Shown here: one piece after another, positions 1-6,517 of the stretch
Layout of the letters: each line of letters begins with the position of its first letter
Position numbering within the stretch: the first letter of the stretch is position 1
DNA from: Phil1 sp964600045
GTDB lineage: Bacteria; Bacillota; Clostridia; Christensenellales; CAG-138
Assembly (NCBI GenBank): GCA_964600045.1
Contig: CAZRHS010000041.1
Coordinates: 1-13,777, forward strand
Direction of reading: 5' to 3'
Length of the DNA: 13,777 bases
The notes under the pieces: model-generated
Databases searched by the model: none
What the model was told of the DNA's origin: nothing
Seen by the model: only the letters and a program-made list of their open reading frames with translations
Program-made: the position numbers and the translations under genes

Positions 1-578
1 CTCAGCGCTTTGGGTTTGCCGAGGATTTCGCTGTAAAGCACGCCCTGAATTATTCTTTCGCGGTTGGTTATGTCCACGGAGTAGGCCGTGCTCTGCTCGG
101 TGCTTGAATAGGCATCGGCGGCTTCAGTTTCGGCATAGCTGTCCTCGCAGGGGACATCACGGCCGGCCATGCTCGACTCCGTATGGGAGTGATGGGACTC
201 CGTCATGGGCTTAACCACATGCCTAAGCGTTGTGCCGCGCGCGGCGGACTCGCCTTCCGTAGACAGGCCTTCGGACGAATTGTAGTCCAAGCTTCCGCTT
301 TTGGCCGCGGCCGGGGCGAACTTTTTGCCGCACTGATGGCAGAACTTGCTCCCTGCCGAGTTTTCATAGCCGCAAGTGCAAATCCACGGATTGCCCAATT
401 TCTTTTTCGGCGCGGACGAGGCGGCATTCCCTGCCGGACGCTGATTTGCCTGCTGAGCCCGAACCGGGTTTGCGCTCGTGTTCTGCCGCTGCTTTGCTTT
501 GTTTGCGGCGGATTTCTTATTGCCAAGCGCAGCAAATATAATGTACACAATCACAAGGACGAATATCAATCCCGACAT
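1..578 (-). CDS. Zinc-ribbon single-pass membrane protein, partial (runs off left edge)
   Basis: I do not recognise a named family. The gene is open at the window edge, with 192 complete codons visible. It starts with a short N-terminal membrane helix (about residues 3-19), followed by a basic, Gln/Ala/Asn-rich linker (20-62). A zinc-ribbon follows with C67, C69, C80 and C83 (C-x-C-x10-C-x2-C, with the core FCHQCG), then a Ser/Glu/His-rich, probably disordered region, and finally a helical tail containing the segment YSEILGKPKAL at the edge. The start is the ATG at 578, which has a strong ribosome binding site (AAGGGAGGGG) just upstream. It lies 42 bp after the floA stop on the same strand, so it is probably the last gene visible in the FloA operon. 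The ribbon probably binds zinc and faces the cytosol or interacts with partners; this is inference. The tail resembles the C-terminal end of uncharacterised clostridial proteins, so little is likely missing. Confidence 0.8.
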   Translation of the reverse strand, partial: MSGLIFVLVIVYIIFAALGNKKSAANKAKQRQNTSANPVRAQQANQRPAGNAASSAPKKKLGNPWICTCGYENSAGSKFCHQCGKKFAPAAAKSGSLDYNSSEGLSTEGESAARGTTLRHVVKPMTESHHSHTESSMAGRDVPCEDSYAETEAADAYSSTEQSTAYSVDITNRERIIQGVLYSEILGKPKAL

Positions 579-620
579 GGCCTATCCCCTCCCTTCTTTT
601 GAAAGTACGCGCACGGGTGA

Positions 621-1601
621 TTACTGCTTAGACGGCGCTGTGGCTCCGCCGGCAATGGATTCGCGCATCTTGGTATCGCTTATAACATTCTGCATATTGT
701 AATAATCCATTACGCCAAGCTTGCCTTCGCGGAACGCGGCGGCTATCGCCTGAGGCACCTCTGCCTCCGCCTCTATAACCTTTGCGCGCATGCCTGCAAC
801 CGCGGCCTTGTTCTCCTGCTCCTGAGCAACGGCCATCGCGCGGCGTTCCTCCGCCTTTGCCTGAGCTATGCGCTTGTCCGCCTCCGCCTGGTCAATCTGA
901 AGCTGAGCGCCAACGTTGCGGCCAACATCCACATCCGCTATATCTATTGACAGTATTTCAAAAGCGGTGCCGGCATCAAGGCCCTTGTTAAGCACGGTTT
1001 GGGATATAAGATCCGGATTTTCAAGCACATCCTTGTGGCTGGTTGAGGAGCCTACGGTGGTAACTATGCCCTCGCCTATACGGGCGATTATGGTTTCCTC
1101 ACCCGCGCCGCCTACGAGCCTGTCTATATTGGCACGAACGGTAACGCGAGCCTTGGCACGGAGCTCTATGCCGTCCTTGGCTATAGCCGCTATTACGGGG
1201 GTTTCTATAACCTTCGGATTAACGCTCATCTGCACGGCGTTAAGCACATCTCGCCCGGCAAGGTCTATGGCGCAGGCGCGCTCAAAATCAAGCGGTATTC
1301 CCGCGCGCTGAGCCGCTATGAGGGCATTTACGACGCGGTCCACATTACCGCCCGCAAGGTAGTGCGCCTCAAGCTTGTTAAGCGGCACATCCATGCCGGC
1401 CTTCGTGGCCTTGATCATGGGGTTTATTATGCGGCTGGGGGTGACCTTTCTTATGCGCATCGCGGCAAGCTGGCCTATGCCAACCTTTACGCCGCTGGCA
1501 CGGGCGCTTATAAACAGGCCCACCGGCACGAAAGTAAAGAATATGGCCAGGAATATAATTCCCAGCACCACTATTATCAGTGTGAGCACAAGTTCCGGCA
1601 T
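621..1601 (-). CDS. floA: Flotillin-like protein FloA
   Basis: This is a bacterial flotillin (YqfA/FloA family) that scaffolds functional membrane microdomains and affects membrane fluidity and the assembly of membrane complexes. At 326 residues it matches the family's usual length. An N-terminal hydrophobic hairpin or re-entrant segment (about residues 4-32) is followed by the SPFH/PHB-like domain (about 33-230), including the family-typical stretches around VNPKVIETPVIAAIAKDGIE (127-146) and GEGIVTTVGSS (176-186). A long Ala/Glu/Lys/Arg-rich coiled-coil segment (about 235-290) and a short C-terminal helix plus tail (297-326) complete the protein. The start ATG has GCAGGAGGAT about 8 nt upstream. 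It sits 34 bp after a small zinc-ribbon gene and one gene downstream of nfeD, the classical flotillin-NfeD pairing known from Bacillus yqeZ-yqfA. The family assignment is secure; the specific cargo here is unknown. Confidence 0.97.
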   Translation of the reverse strand: MPELVLTLIIVVLGIIFLAIFFTFVPVGLFISARASGVKVGIGQLAAMRIRKVTPSRIINPMIKATKAGMDVPLNKLEAHYLAGGNVDRVVNALIAAQRAGIPLDFERACAIDLAGRDVLNAVQMSVNPKVIETPVIAAIAKDGIELRAKARVTVRANIDRLVGGAGEETIIARIGEGIVTTVGSSTSHKDVLENPDLISQTVLNKGLDAGTAFEILSIDIADVDVGRNVGAQLQIDQAEADKRIAQAKAEERRAMAVAQEQENKAAVAGMRAKVIEAEAEVPQAIAAAFREGKLGVMDYYNMQNVISDTKMRESIAGGATAPSKQ

Positions 1602-1635
1602 TTTTACATATCCTCCTGCATTTTAATTTATCAGC

Positions 1636-1875
1636 TTATTTTGCAAGCTGCATTATACGATATATAAGGGCAATAAACCCTATGAACAGCGGCACGCCTA
1701 TCATAATCTGTATCCATGATTTTTTGCGCGCCTTCGCCGCATCCTCCGGCGACATATCGGTATCTATTTCGTGCTGCGCGGCTTCTCCGTTTCTTAAAAG
1801 CTCATCGGTGTAGCACTTGGGGCACGGCCCCTCGGCCTCGTTATAAAGGGTGCCGCAATTTTTGCAAACCTTCAT
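1636..1875 (-). CDS. Small zinc-ribbon membrane protein (79 aa)
   Basis: I do not recognise a named family. The N-terminus is a compact zinc ribbon with C4, C7, C18 and C21 (C-x2-C-x10-C-x2-C). An acidic linker with MSPEDAAKARKK (41-52) follows, and one membrane helix spans about residues 54-72, with a short tail. By the positive-inside rule, the basic ARKK before the helix suggests the ribbon faces the cytoplasm. Its ATG overlaps the nfeD stop by 4 bp (ATGA), and its own ribosome binding site is only a weak AAGAAG, so translation is probably coupled to nfeD. It sits between nfeD and floA, an unusual place for an inserted gene, and suggests a function linked to that pair. The zinc ribbon and topology are read from the sequence; any adaptor role is inference. 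Confidence 0.85.
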   Translation of the reverse strand: MKVCKNCGTLYNEAEGPCPKCYTDELLRNGEAAQHEIDTDMSPEDAAKARKKSWIQIMIGVPLFIGFIALIYRIMQLAK

Positions 1876-2396
1876 ATTTCTTCTTTTCTGTCCTCCGCCT
1901 TTTTGACAACTATCTTAAGGCCGTCTATACGCTCAACCGTTATTCTTGTGTCCTTTGGGATAAACTCTCCCGCGGTTTCAACGGCGTACCTTTCGCCGTC
2001 TATTTCCGCGTTTCCGCTCGGGCGCAGAGCCGTAACAGCAATGCCCTCTTTGCCGGCAAGTTTCTTTACGGCGCTACCGTCAAGCGCGGTTGACGCGGAC
2101 TCTATTTTTTCATTTAGCACTATGCCGGACTTTGATATTCTCCCTTTTGAAAAGGAGCGATAGATTATGAACCCGGCTATAAAGAGCACAACGAATATTA
2201 TGGCGACGGTAATCACGGCATCGAGCAGAGAGTTCGCGCTCATCACAACGGCCGCTATAAGCGCCGCCAGGCCGAAAATTCCCATTACACCGAGCCCGGG
2301 CGTAAACATTTCGCCAATCATCAGCCCAAGCCCCACAACAAGGCACATAAGCGACAAAACATCCCATCCGGCAAGATACGAGCTCATGATATTCAT
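1872..2396 (-). CDS. Short NfeD family membrane protein
   Basis: This is a short-type NfeD protein (174 residues) that lacks the N-terminal ClpP-like serine protease domain of long NfeD proteins. A hydrophobic block (about residues 12-79) can hold three to four helices and includes the GxMFTPGLGVMGIFGL-type loop (28-43) usual in the family. The C-terminal soluble part (about 115-166) has the OB-fold hallmark pattern: GKEGIAVTALRPSGNAEI, then GERYAVETAGEFIPKDT, then a hydrophobic strand. NfeD proteins are encoded next to flotillin/SPFH proteins and are thought to act with them in membrane microdomains; here floA follows with one small gene between. The start ATG at 2396 has AAGGAGG 8 nt upstream, better placed than the in-frame ATG three codons later. 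It lies 34 bp after the preceding gene, which points to co-transcription. Confidence 0.93.
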   Translation of the reverse strand: MNIMSSYLAGWDVLSLMCLVVGLGLMIGEMFTPGLGVMGIFGLAALIAAVVMSANSLLDAVITVAIIFVVLFIAGFIIYRSFSKGRISKSGIVLNEKIESASTALDGSAVKKLAGKEGIAVTALRPSGNAEIDGERYAVETAGEFIPKDTRITVERIDGLKIVVKKAEDRKEEI

Positions 2397-2430
2397 ACTT
2401 ACAGCCTCCTTTTAATTAAGTTTATACGGC

Positions 2431-3156
2431 CTAATAAAGCCTGAACAGGTGCGTATTGAACCAGTCCGCAAAGCCGAAATCGGCCTTTGGCAGAATGCCT
2501 ATATACATAAGCTTTACGACAAGCACCCAAACGAGAGCAAGCGTAAGGATAGCAAGCAGGAATATGAGCAGAACTATAAGTACGCTCGGCTTGCTGTCCG
2601 CCTCGTCCTCCGGCTCCGGTTCATCCTCCTCATCCCAGTCAAGCGAAAGGTCCTCGTCAAAAAGCCTGGGTGCCTCGCTTTTTTCTATCGGCTTGGTTTT
2701 AAGCTGTTCTTCCGATGAAGGAACTGTTTCCGCGGGCGCTTCGGCCTTTGGCTCGGCGGTTATGGCGGCGCTTCCGCGCTCAACGGCGCTGGGCTTGGAA
2801 GGCCAATGCGGCTTGCCGGCCTTTGCGAAAAGCGTAGGCTGCTCCGACTTATCGTCCGGATAATCCCTAAGCGTATCCTCTACAAGCCTTGCGAAAAACA
2901 GATCCTCGCTGCAGCAGGCATCCGTAAGCGCCATAAGCTGCGCATCTATATCGTTTTCAAGCTTTCCCCTAAGGGCAAGCACGGAAACCTCGCTTGTTAC
3001 CCTGCGCGTAACCCTGATGGCATCTGCCTCACTTTTGGTTATGGCAAGCGCGCGCTCATATACGGGGCGGGTATAAAGCTTTAAGAAAGCCCTAAGTTCC
3101 GCTTTATTGCCGCTGTTGAGCAAAGCTATCATTTCCGGCGTAATGTTATCAGCCAT
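2431..3156 (-). CDS. Single-pass membrane protein with sigma-70 region 2-like N-terminus
   Basis: This is not a named family I recognise. The N-terminal ~100 residues are helical. Positions 22-60 (YTRPVYERALAITKSEADAI, then RVTRRVTSEV) have the spacing of ECF sigma-factor region 2 (tyrosine/arginine helix, 'ala-x-x-ile', 'ala-asp-ala', then 'val-thr'). The later promoter-binding sequences and a region 4 are not evident. The middle is Pro/Ala/Glu-rich and acidic (about 105-190, with an Asp/Glu run at 174-188). A single membrane helix follows at about 191-216, and a short outer tail ends in LFRLY. The cytosolic domain would be at the N-terminus. The ATG at 3156 is preceded by AAGGGGG and, about 35 bp upstream, by an extended -10 promoter. 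It heads the nfeD-zinc ribbon-floA cluster. The sigma resemblance is by eye and could be convergent. Confidence 0.8.
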   Translation of the reverse strand: MADNITPEMIALLNSGNKAELRAFLKLYTRPVYERALAITKSEADAIRVTRRVTSEVSVLALRGKLENDIDAQLMALTDACCSEDLFFARLVEDTLRDYPDDKSEQPTLFAKAGKPHWPSKPSAVERGSAAITAEPKAEAPAETVPSSEEQLKTKPIEKSEAPRLFDEDLSLDWDEEDEPEPEDEADSKPSVLIVLLIFLLAILTLALVWVLVVKLMYIGILPKADFGFADWFNTHLFRLY

Positions 3157-3188
3157 TTTTTGTCCCCCTTCCGTGGGTTTTACGACTG

Positions 3189-3202
3189 ATTATAATATAG
3201 CA
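3189..3202 (-). promoter_or_regulatory. Promoter (-10 element) of the nfeD-floA cluster
   Basis: Read on the minus strand, TG-C-TATATT forms an extended -10, and TATAAT overlaps its 3' end. No convincing -35 is present at 16-18 nt, which is tolerable for an extended -10. It lies about 35 nt upstream of the start of the sigma-like membrane protein gene and would transcribe that gene and the nfeD-floA genes behind it. Confidence 0.5.
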
Positions 3203-3252
3203 GAAAAGTGCATATTTTTCCATATGTTTGTTATTTATGATATAACGTTTTA

Positions 3253-3561
3253 TCAAAGATGGATGTGTTCTATCGCGTAGCTTACGCCGAGAAGTATATA
3301 CATGACGCCGAAAACCACCGGCATGAAAATTTCCCGGCCGTCAACACGCTTTTTGAAAAGATGTGTGATCGCCATAAGCTCGCCGAGATACGCGAGCGCG
3401 CCAACGCCGTATGCCACGGCCTTAAGCATAAACTGCCTATCGTCAATAAAAATGGAGAGTACAAAACACACTGCCGCCAAAACAGCGAGAGCGTTCCTTA
3501 TATTGAGCATGCCGGTATGGCTGCCGTGCTTATTTTCATCCCGCAGGGTGATATTCTCCAT
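3253..3561 (-). CDS. Small three-helix membrane protein of unknown function
   Basis: The protein is 102 residues from the chosen start and I do not recognise a family. A short polar N-terminus (MENITLRDENKHGSHTG) is followed by three hydrophobic segments at about 23-39, 46-66 and 79-96, with charged loops DDRQ and KKRVDGRE between them. It ends in a His-containing tail (IEHIHL). I chose the ATG at 3561 because a GGGAGGA site lies directly before it; the in-frame ATG at 3573 contains that site within its first codons and has no ribosome binding site of its own. The open frame on the opposite strand lacks membrane or domain features. It sits 96 bp upstream of the sigma-like membrane gene, in the same direction, and shares an intergenic promoter region with the divergent protease gene. 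Confidence 0.7.
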   Translation of the reverse strand: MENITLRDENKHGSHTGMLNIRNALAVLAAVCFVLSIFIDDRQFMLKAVAYGVGALAYLGELMAITHLFKKRVDGREIFMPVVFGVMYILLGVSYAIEHIHL

Positions 3562-3607
3562 CTTTCCTCCCATATACCATAAATTTTCTTAACGATTTCT
3601 TTATATC

Positions 3608-3637
3608 ATAATACAGTATAAGCCGCATGCCGCGCAA
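3608..3637 (-). promoter_or_regulatory. Putative promoter of the small membrane protein gene
   Basis: On the minus strand, TTGCGC (3637-3632) and TATTAT (3613-3608) are separated by 18 bp, upstream of the 3561 start. The -35 matches 3-4 of 6 consensus bases. It is back to back with the plus-strand promoter at 3644-3673, with only 6 bp between the two -35 boxes. Confidence 0.35.
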
Positions 3638-3643
3638 GCTTTT

Positions 3644-3673
3644 TTGGCCAACCCCGTTGAAATATGTTATAAT
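3644..3673 (+). promoter_or_regulatory. Promoter of the CPBP protease gene
   Basis: A TTGGCC -35 (3644-3649) and a perfect TATAAT -10 (3668-3673) are spaced by 18 bp. A TG at 3665-3666 makes the -10 extended. The start codon of the protease is 33 nt downstream. Confidence 0.55.
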
Positions 3674-3706
3674 TAGCTATCTTTTGCGTTTACGGGGTTA
3701 TCAACC

Positions 3707-4537
3707 ATGAAGAAAGTTCTTATCGCGCTTGGAAAAGCCTGCTGCTACACGCTGCTTTTTATACTACTGCAGTACGCGGCAAGCTTTGCATACGCGCTTG
3801 TTGCGGGGGCAATTGCGGCCGTAAAGCAGCTGTCCTCGACCGGAAGCATTGATTACGGCACGATTGTAGGCACGCTTTACGACACTGTTACCTCCGGTAC
3901 CACGATTATAGTATTGATTTCCAATATTTGCACAATACTGGCGCTGGTCGTATTTTTCGCACTGCGCAAAAAGAATCTGCTTGATGAGGTGGGAGCCACA
4001 CCCATACCGGGGGCGACATATCTGCCGCTTAGCATAGCCGGCATGAGCCTGGCCGTGCTTGTCATAATCATACTTAATATGCTGCCTATAAGCGAGGAGG
4101 CCTTTGCGGAATACACAGAAAGCACATCGGTTATAGATTCCTCGGGCTTTATATCAATGGTTTCAACCGTTATATTCGCGCCCATAGCCGAGGAAATGAT
4201 TTTCAGGGGGCTTGTTTACACCCGTCTTAAGCGCGCGATGCCCAAATGGATCGCGGCCGTATTGCAGGCGGCTCTTTTCGGGGTGCTTCACGGGCAGATA
4301 CTTTGGATTGCCTACGCGTTCGCGGTTGGGCTTATACTTGCGGCATATTTTGAAAGCACGGGTTCACTTTTCGCGAACATAACGGTGCACATTTGCTTTA
4401 ATCTTATGGGAGGATACATACTTAGCTATATATTCACGGAAAGCACGGCGGTTTACATAGTGTTCGCGTCCGTGGTACTTTTAATAGTATGCACCAGAAG
4501 CGCGATAAGAATAGCGAAAAGCGGCAAAAATATTTGA
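3707..4537 (+). CDS. CPBP family intramembrane glutamic/metalloprotease (CAAX protease-like)
   Basis: This is a polytopic membrane protein of 276 residues in the CPBP/Abi family, related to the Rce1-type CAAX prenyl endopeptidases. The three conserved motifs are present and ordered: the glutamate pair and arginine (E162, E163, R167 in APIAEEMIFRGLVY), F191 with H195 in FGVLHG, and H228 with N232 in HICFNL. Hydrophobic helices lie at about 10-37, 63-86, 103-125, 148-160, 183-213, 222-238 and 245-262. Bacterial members are linked to peptide maturation, bacteriocin self-immunity or unknown proteolysis; no bacteriocin gene is nearby, so the substrate is unknown. The ribosome binding site is weak (ACGGGGTTATCAACC before the ATG). 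It stands alone between its own promoter and that of typA. Confidence 0.93.
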   Translation: MKKVLIALGKACCYTLLFILLQYAASFAYALVAGAIAAVKQLSSTGSIDYGTIVGTLYDTVTSGTTIIVLISNICTILALVVFFALRKKNLLDEVGATPIPGATYLPLSIAGMSLAVLVIIILNMLPISEEAFAEYTESTSVIDSSGFISMVSTVIFAPIAEEMIFRGLVYTRLKRAMPKWIAAVLQAALFGVLHGQILWIAYAFAVGLILAAYFESTGSLFANITVHICFNLMGGYILSYIFTESTAVYIVFASVVLLIVCTRSAIRIAKSGKNI

Positions 4538-4543
4538 AAAACA

Positions 4544-4573
4544 TTGCGCCGCGCCGCATATATGGTGTATAAT
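4544..4573 (+). promoter_or_regulatory. Promoter of typA
   Basis: TTGCGC (4544-4549) and a perfect TATAAT (4568-4573) are spaced by 18 bp, beginning only 7 nt after the protease stop codon. Transcription would start near 4580, leaving a leader of about 40 nt that carries the palindrome at 4588-4600. Confidence 0.6.
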
Positions 4574-4587
4574 ACTATGGTTTTGAA

Positions 4588-4600
4588 TCGGTTTAACCGA
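4588..4600 (+). promoter_or_regulatory. Perfect inverted repeat in the typA leader
   Basis: TCGGTTTAACCGA is a perfect inverted repeat with 6-bp arms around one central base. It lies between the predicted transcription start and the ribosome binding site AAAGGAG, abutting it. It could be an operator for a regulator or simply a chance repeat; a one-base loop cannot form a tight RNA hairpin with full arms. Confidence 0.4.
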
Positions 4601-4620
4601 AAGGAGTGTTTATATAAATT

Positions 4621-6444
4621 ATGCAGAAGGAAAACATCCGCAACGTTGCCATAATCGCGCACGTTGACCACGGCAAAACCACCCTGGTGGACTGTCTGCT
4701 CCGCCAAAGCGGCGTATTTAGGGCCAACGAGCAGGTGCAGGAACGAGTAATGGACTCCGGCGACCTGGAGCGCGAGCGCGGCATAACCATACTGAGCAAG
4801 AATACCGCCATAAAGTACAAGGATTACAGAATTAACATAATCGACACGCCGGGTCACGCCGACTTTGGCGGAGAGGTAGAGCGCATACTGCAGATGGTAG
4901 ACGGCGTTCTTCTGCTTGTTGACGCGTTTGAGGGCTGCATGCCGCAGACCCGCTTCGTGCTGAGGAAAGCACTGGAGCTTAACAAGGTTCCCGTGGTTGT
5001 TGTAAACAAGATAGACCGCCCCGGCGCAAGGCCCATGGAGGTTGTTGACGAGACGCTTGAGCTTTTCATAGAGCTTGGCGCGACCGCCGAGCAGCTTGAC
5101 TTCCCCGTTGTATACGCAAGCGCCAAGGAAGGCGTAGCCGGCATGGATCCCGATGAGATGGGCACAGACATGCAGGCCGTGTTTGAAACCATTATAAAGG
5201 CGATACCCGCACCCGCGTGCGATACTGACGCGCCGCTGCAGCTGCTGTTCTCCACCATAGATTACGACGACTATGTGGGCCGCATAGGTATAGGCCGCAT
5301 GGAGCGCGGCATAGCCAAGCGCAACCAGATGGTTACAATGTGCGGCGGTACGGCAAACGCCGTGCGCACGGTTAAGCTGAGCAGGCTTTACCGCTACGAG
5401 GGACTTAAGCGCGTTGAGGTTGAGGAAGCTTACGCGGGCGACATAGTAGCCGTTGCCGGCATAACCGACCTTGCCATAGGCGAAACCGCGTGCGCGCCCG
5501 AGTGCGTTGAGCCGATGCCGTTTGTGCATATAGACGAGCCTACCGTATCGATGATGTTTATGGTAAACGACAGCCCGTTCGCAGGCAAGGAAGGCAAATA
5601 TGTTACCAGCCGCAACCTTAGGGACAGGCTTATGAAAGAGGTTGAGACCAACGTTTCAATGCGCGTTGAGGAGACCGGCACAACCGACACATTCAAGGTA
5701 TCCGGCCGCGGCGAGCTGCATCTTTCCATACTGATAGAGCAGATGCGCAGGCAGGACTTTGAGTTTGCTGTTTCCCGCCCGAAGGTAATACTTAAGCAGG
5801 ACGAGCAGGGCCATACCCTTGAGCCTATAGAAGAGCTTACCGTTGACGTGCCCAGCGAATACGTTGGCAGCGTTATGGAAAAGCTTGGCTCCCGCAAGGC
5901 GGAGCTTGTGGACATGCATACTGAAAACGAAGGCAGCACAAGGCTTCTTTTCAACATCCCCGCGCGCAGCCTTATGGGCTACCGCAGCGAGCTGCTTACC
6001 GACACGCGCGGCAACGGCGTAATGAGCCACATATTCCACGGTTACGAGCTTTATAAGGGCGACATTGAAGAGCGTGAGCGCGGCAGCCTGGTTTGCAGCG
6101 AAACCGGCGAAACAAACAGCTATGGTCTTTTCAATACTCAGGACCGCGGCCGCCTGTTCGTTGGCCCCGGCGTACCGGTATATGAAGGCCAGGTTATAGG
6201 CGAGTGCTCCAGAGGAGACGACATTGTTGTTAACGTTTGCAAGAAGAAGCACGTTACGAACATGCGCGCGGCGGGCAGTGACGAGGCGCTTCGCCTTACT
6301 CCCCCCACCTATCTCTCACTTGAGCAGTGCCTTGAGTTCATAGCCGATGATGAGCTTGTGGAGGTTACCCCCAAGAGCATACGTATGCGCAAGCGCATTC
6401 TTTCAAAGGAACAGAGGCTTAAGCTGGCCGCGAGAAACAGCTGA
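4621..6444 (+). CDS. typA: Translational GTPase TypA/BipA
   Basis: This is a ribosome-associated GTPase of the EF-G-like superfamily, involved in ribosome assembly and stress or cold adaptation. It is 607 residues, the usual length. The N-terminal GTPase domain shows G1 AHVDHGKT (13-20), switch region RERGITI (51-57), G3 DTPGH (75-79), G4 NKID (129-132) and G5 around SAK (167-169). Downstream are the beta-barrel domain II (about 203-295), domains III and V-like (about 305-480; SGRGELHLSILIEQMRR matches the EF-G superfamily) and the TypA-specific C-terminal domain with GELHL-distal GLFNTQDRGRLFVGPG, KKKHVTNMRA and the family-typical LEFIADDELVEVTP. The ATG at 4621 is the natural family start, but the nearest Shine-Dalgarno (AAAGGAG) is about 14 nt away, longer than usual. 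A hairpin follows the stop. Confidence 0.98.
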   Translation: MQKENIRNVAIIAHVDHGKTTLVDCLLRQSGVFRANEQVQERVMDSGDLERERGITILSKNTAIKYKDYRINIIDTPGHADFGGEVERILQMVDGVLLLVDAFEGCMPQTRFVLRKALELNKVPVVVVNKIDRPGARPMEVVDETLELFIELGATAEQLDFPVVYASAKEGVAGMDPDEMGTDMQAVFETIIKAIPAPACDTDAPLQLLFSTIDYDDYVGRIGIGRMERGIAKRNQMVTMCGGTANAVRTVKLSRLYRYEGLKRVEVEEAYAGDIVAVAGITDLAIGETACAPECVEPMPFVHIDEPTVSMMFMVNDSPFAGKEGKYVTSRNLRDRLMKEVETNVSMRVEETGTTDTFKVSGRGELHLSILIEQMRRQDFEFAVSRPKVILKQDEQGHTLEPIEELTVDVPSEYVGSVMEKLGSRKAELVDMHTENEGSTRLLFNIPARSLMGYRSELLTDTRGNGVMSHIFHGYELYKGDIEERERGSLVCSETGETNSYGLFNTQDRGRLFVGPGVPVYEGQVIGECSRGDDIVVNVCKKKHVTNMRAAGSDEALRLTPPTYLSLEQCLEFIADDELVEVTPKSIRMRKRILSKEQRLKLAARNS

Positions 6445-6471
6445 TTTCATTTAACATTAATGACAATTACA

Positions 6472-6489
6472 GGCGGGGTCTTCCCCGCC
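6472..6489 (+). terminator. Hairpin after typA, weak or partial terminator
   Basis: A perfect 7-bp G+C stem, GGCGGGG with CCCCGCC, encloses a TCTT tetraloop, about 27 nt after the typA stop. The tract that follows (TTACTTG) is a poor U-run, so termination is likely incomplete. No promoter is apparent before the next gene 28 nt on, so readthrough from typA may supply its transcript. Confidence 0.6.
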
Positions 6490-6517
6490 TTACTTGTAAG
6501 AAAGGGACACATTACAG

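Noticed and set aside
183..602. Plus-strand open frame in the left region
   Set aside because: It lacks a credible ribosome binding site and overlaps the minus-strand zinc-ribbon gene, which has a strong site, a membrane helix and the cysteine motif.
1652..1657. Internal TATAAT on the minus strand just before floA
   Set aside because: It lies in the coding end of the zinc-ribbon gene and no acceptable -35 sits 16-18 bp upstream, so I did not call an internal floA promoter.
3259..3582. Plus-strand 107-codon open frame opposite the small membrane protein
   Set aside because: No ribosome binding site or fold signal, whereas the minus-strand reading has three well-spaced membrane segments and a GGGAGGA site.
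4453..5529. Long 358-codon open frame antisense to typA
   Set aside because: It is a mirror of typA codon bias (few antisense stops). Its translation has no domain, low-complexity Ala/Val/Tyr composition and no ribosome binding site, while typA on the plus strand is certain.
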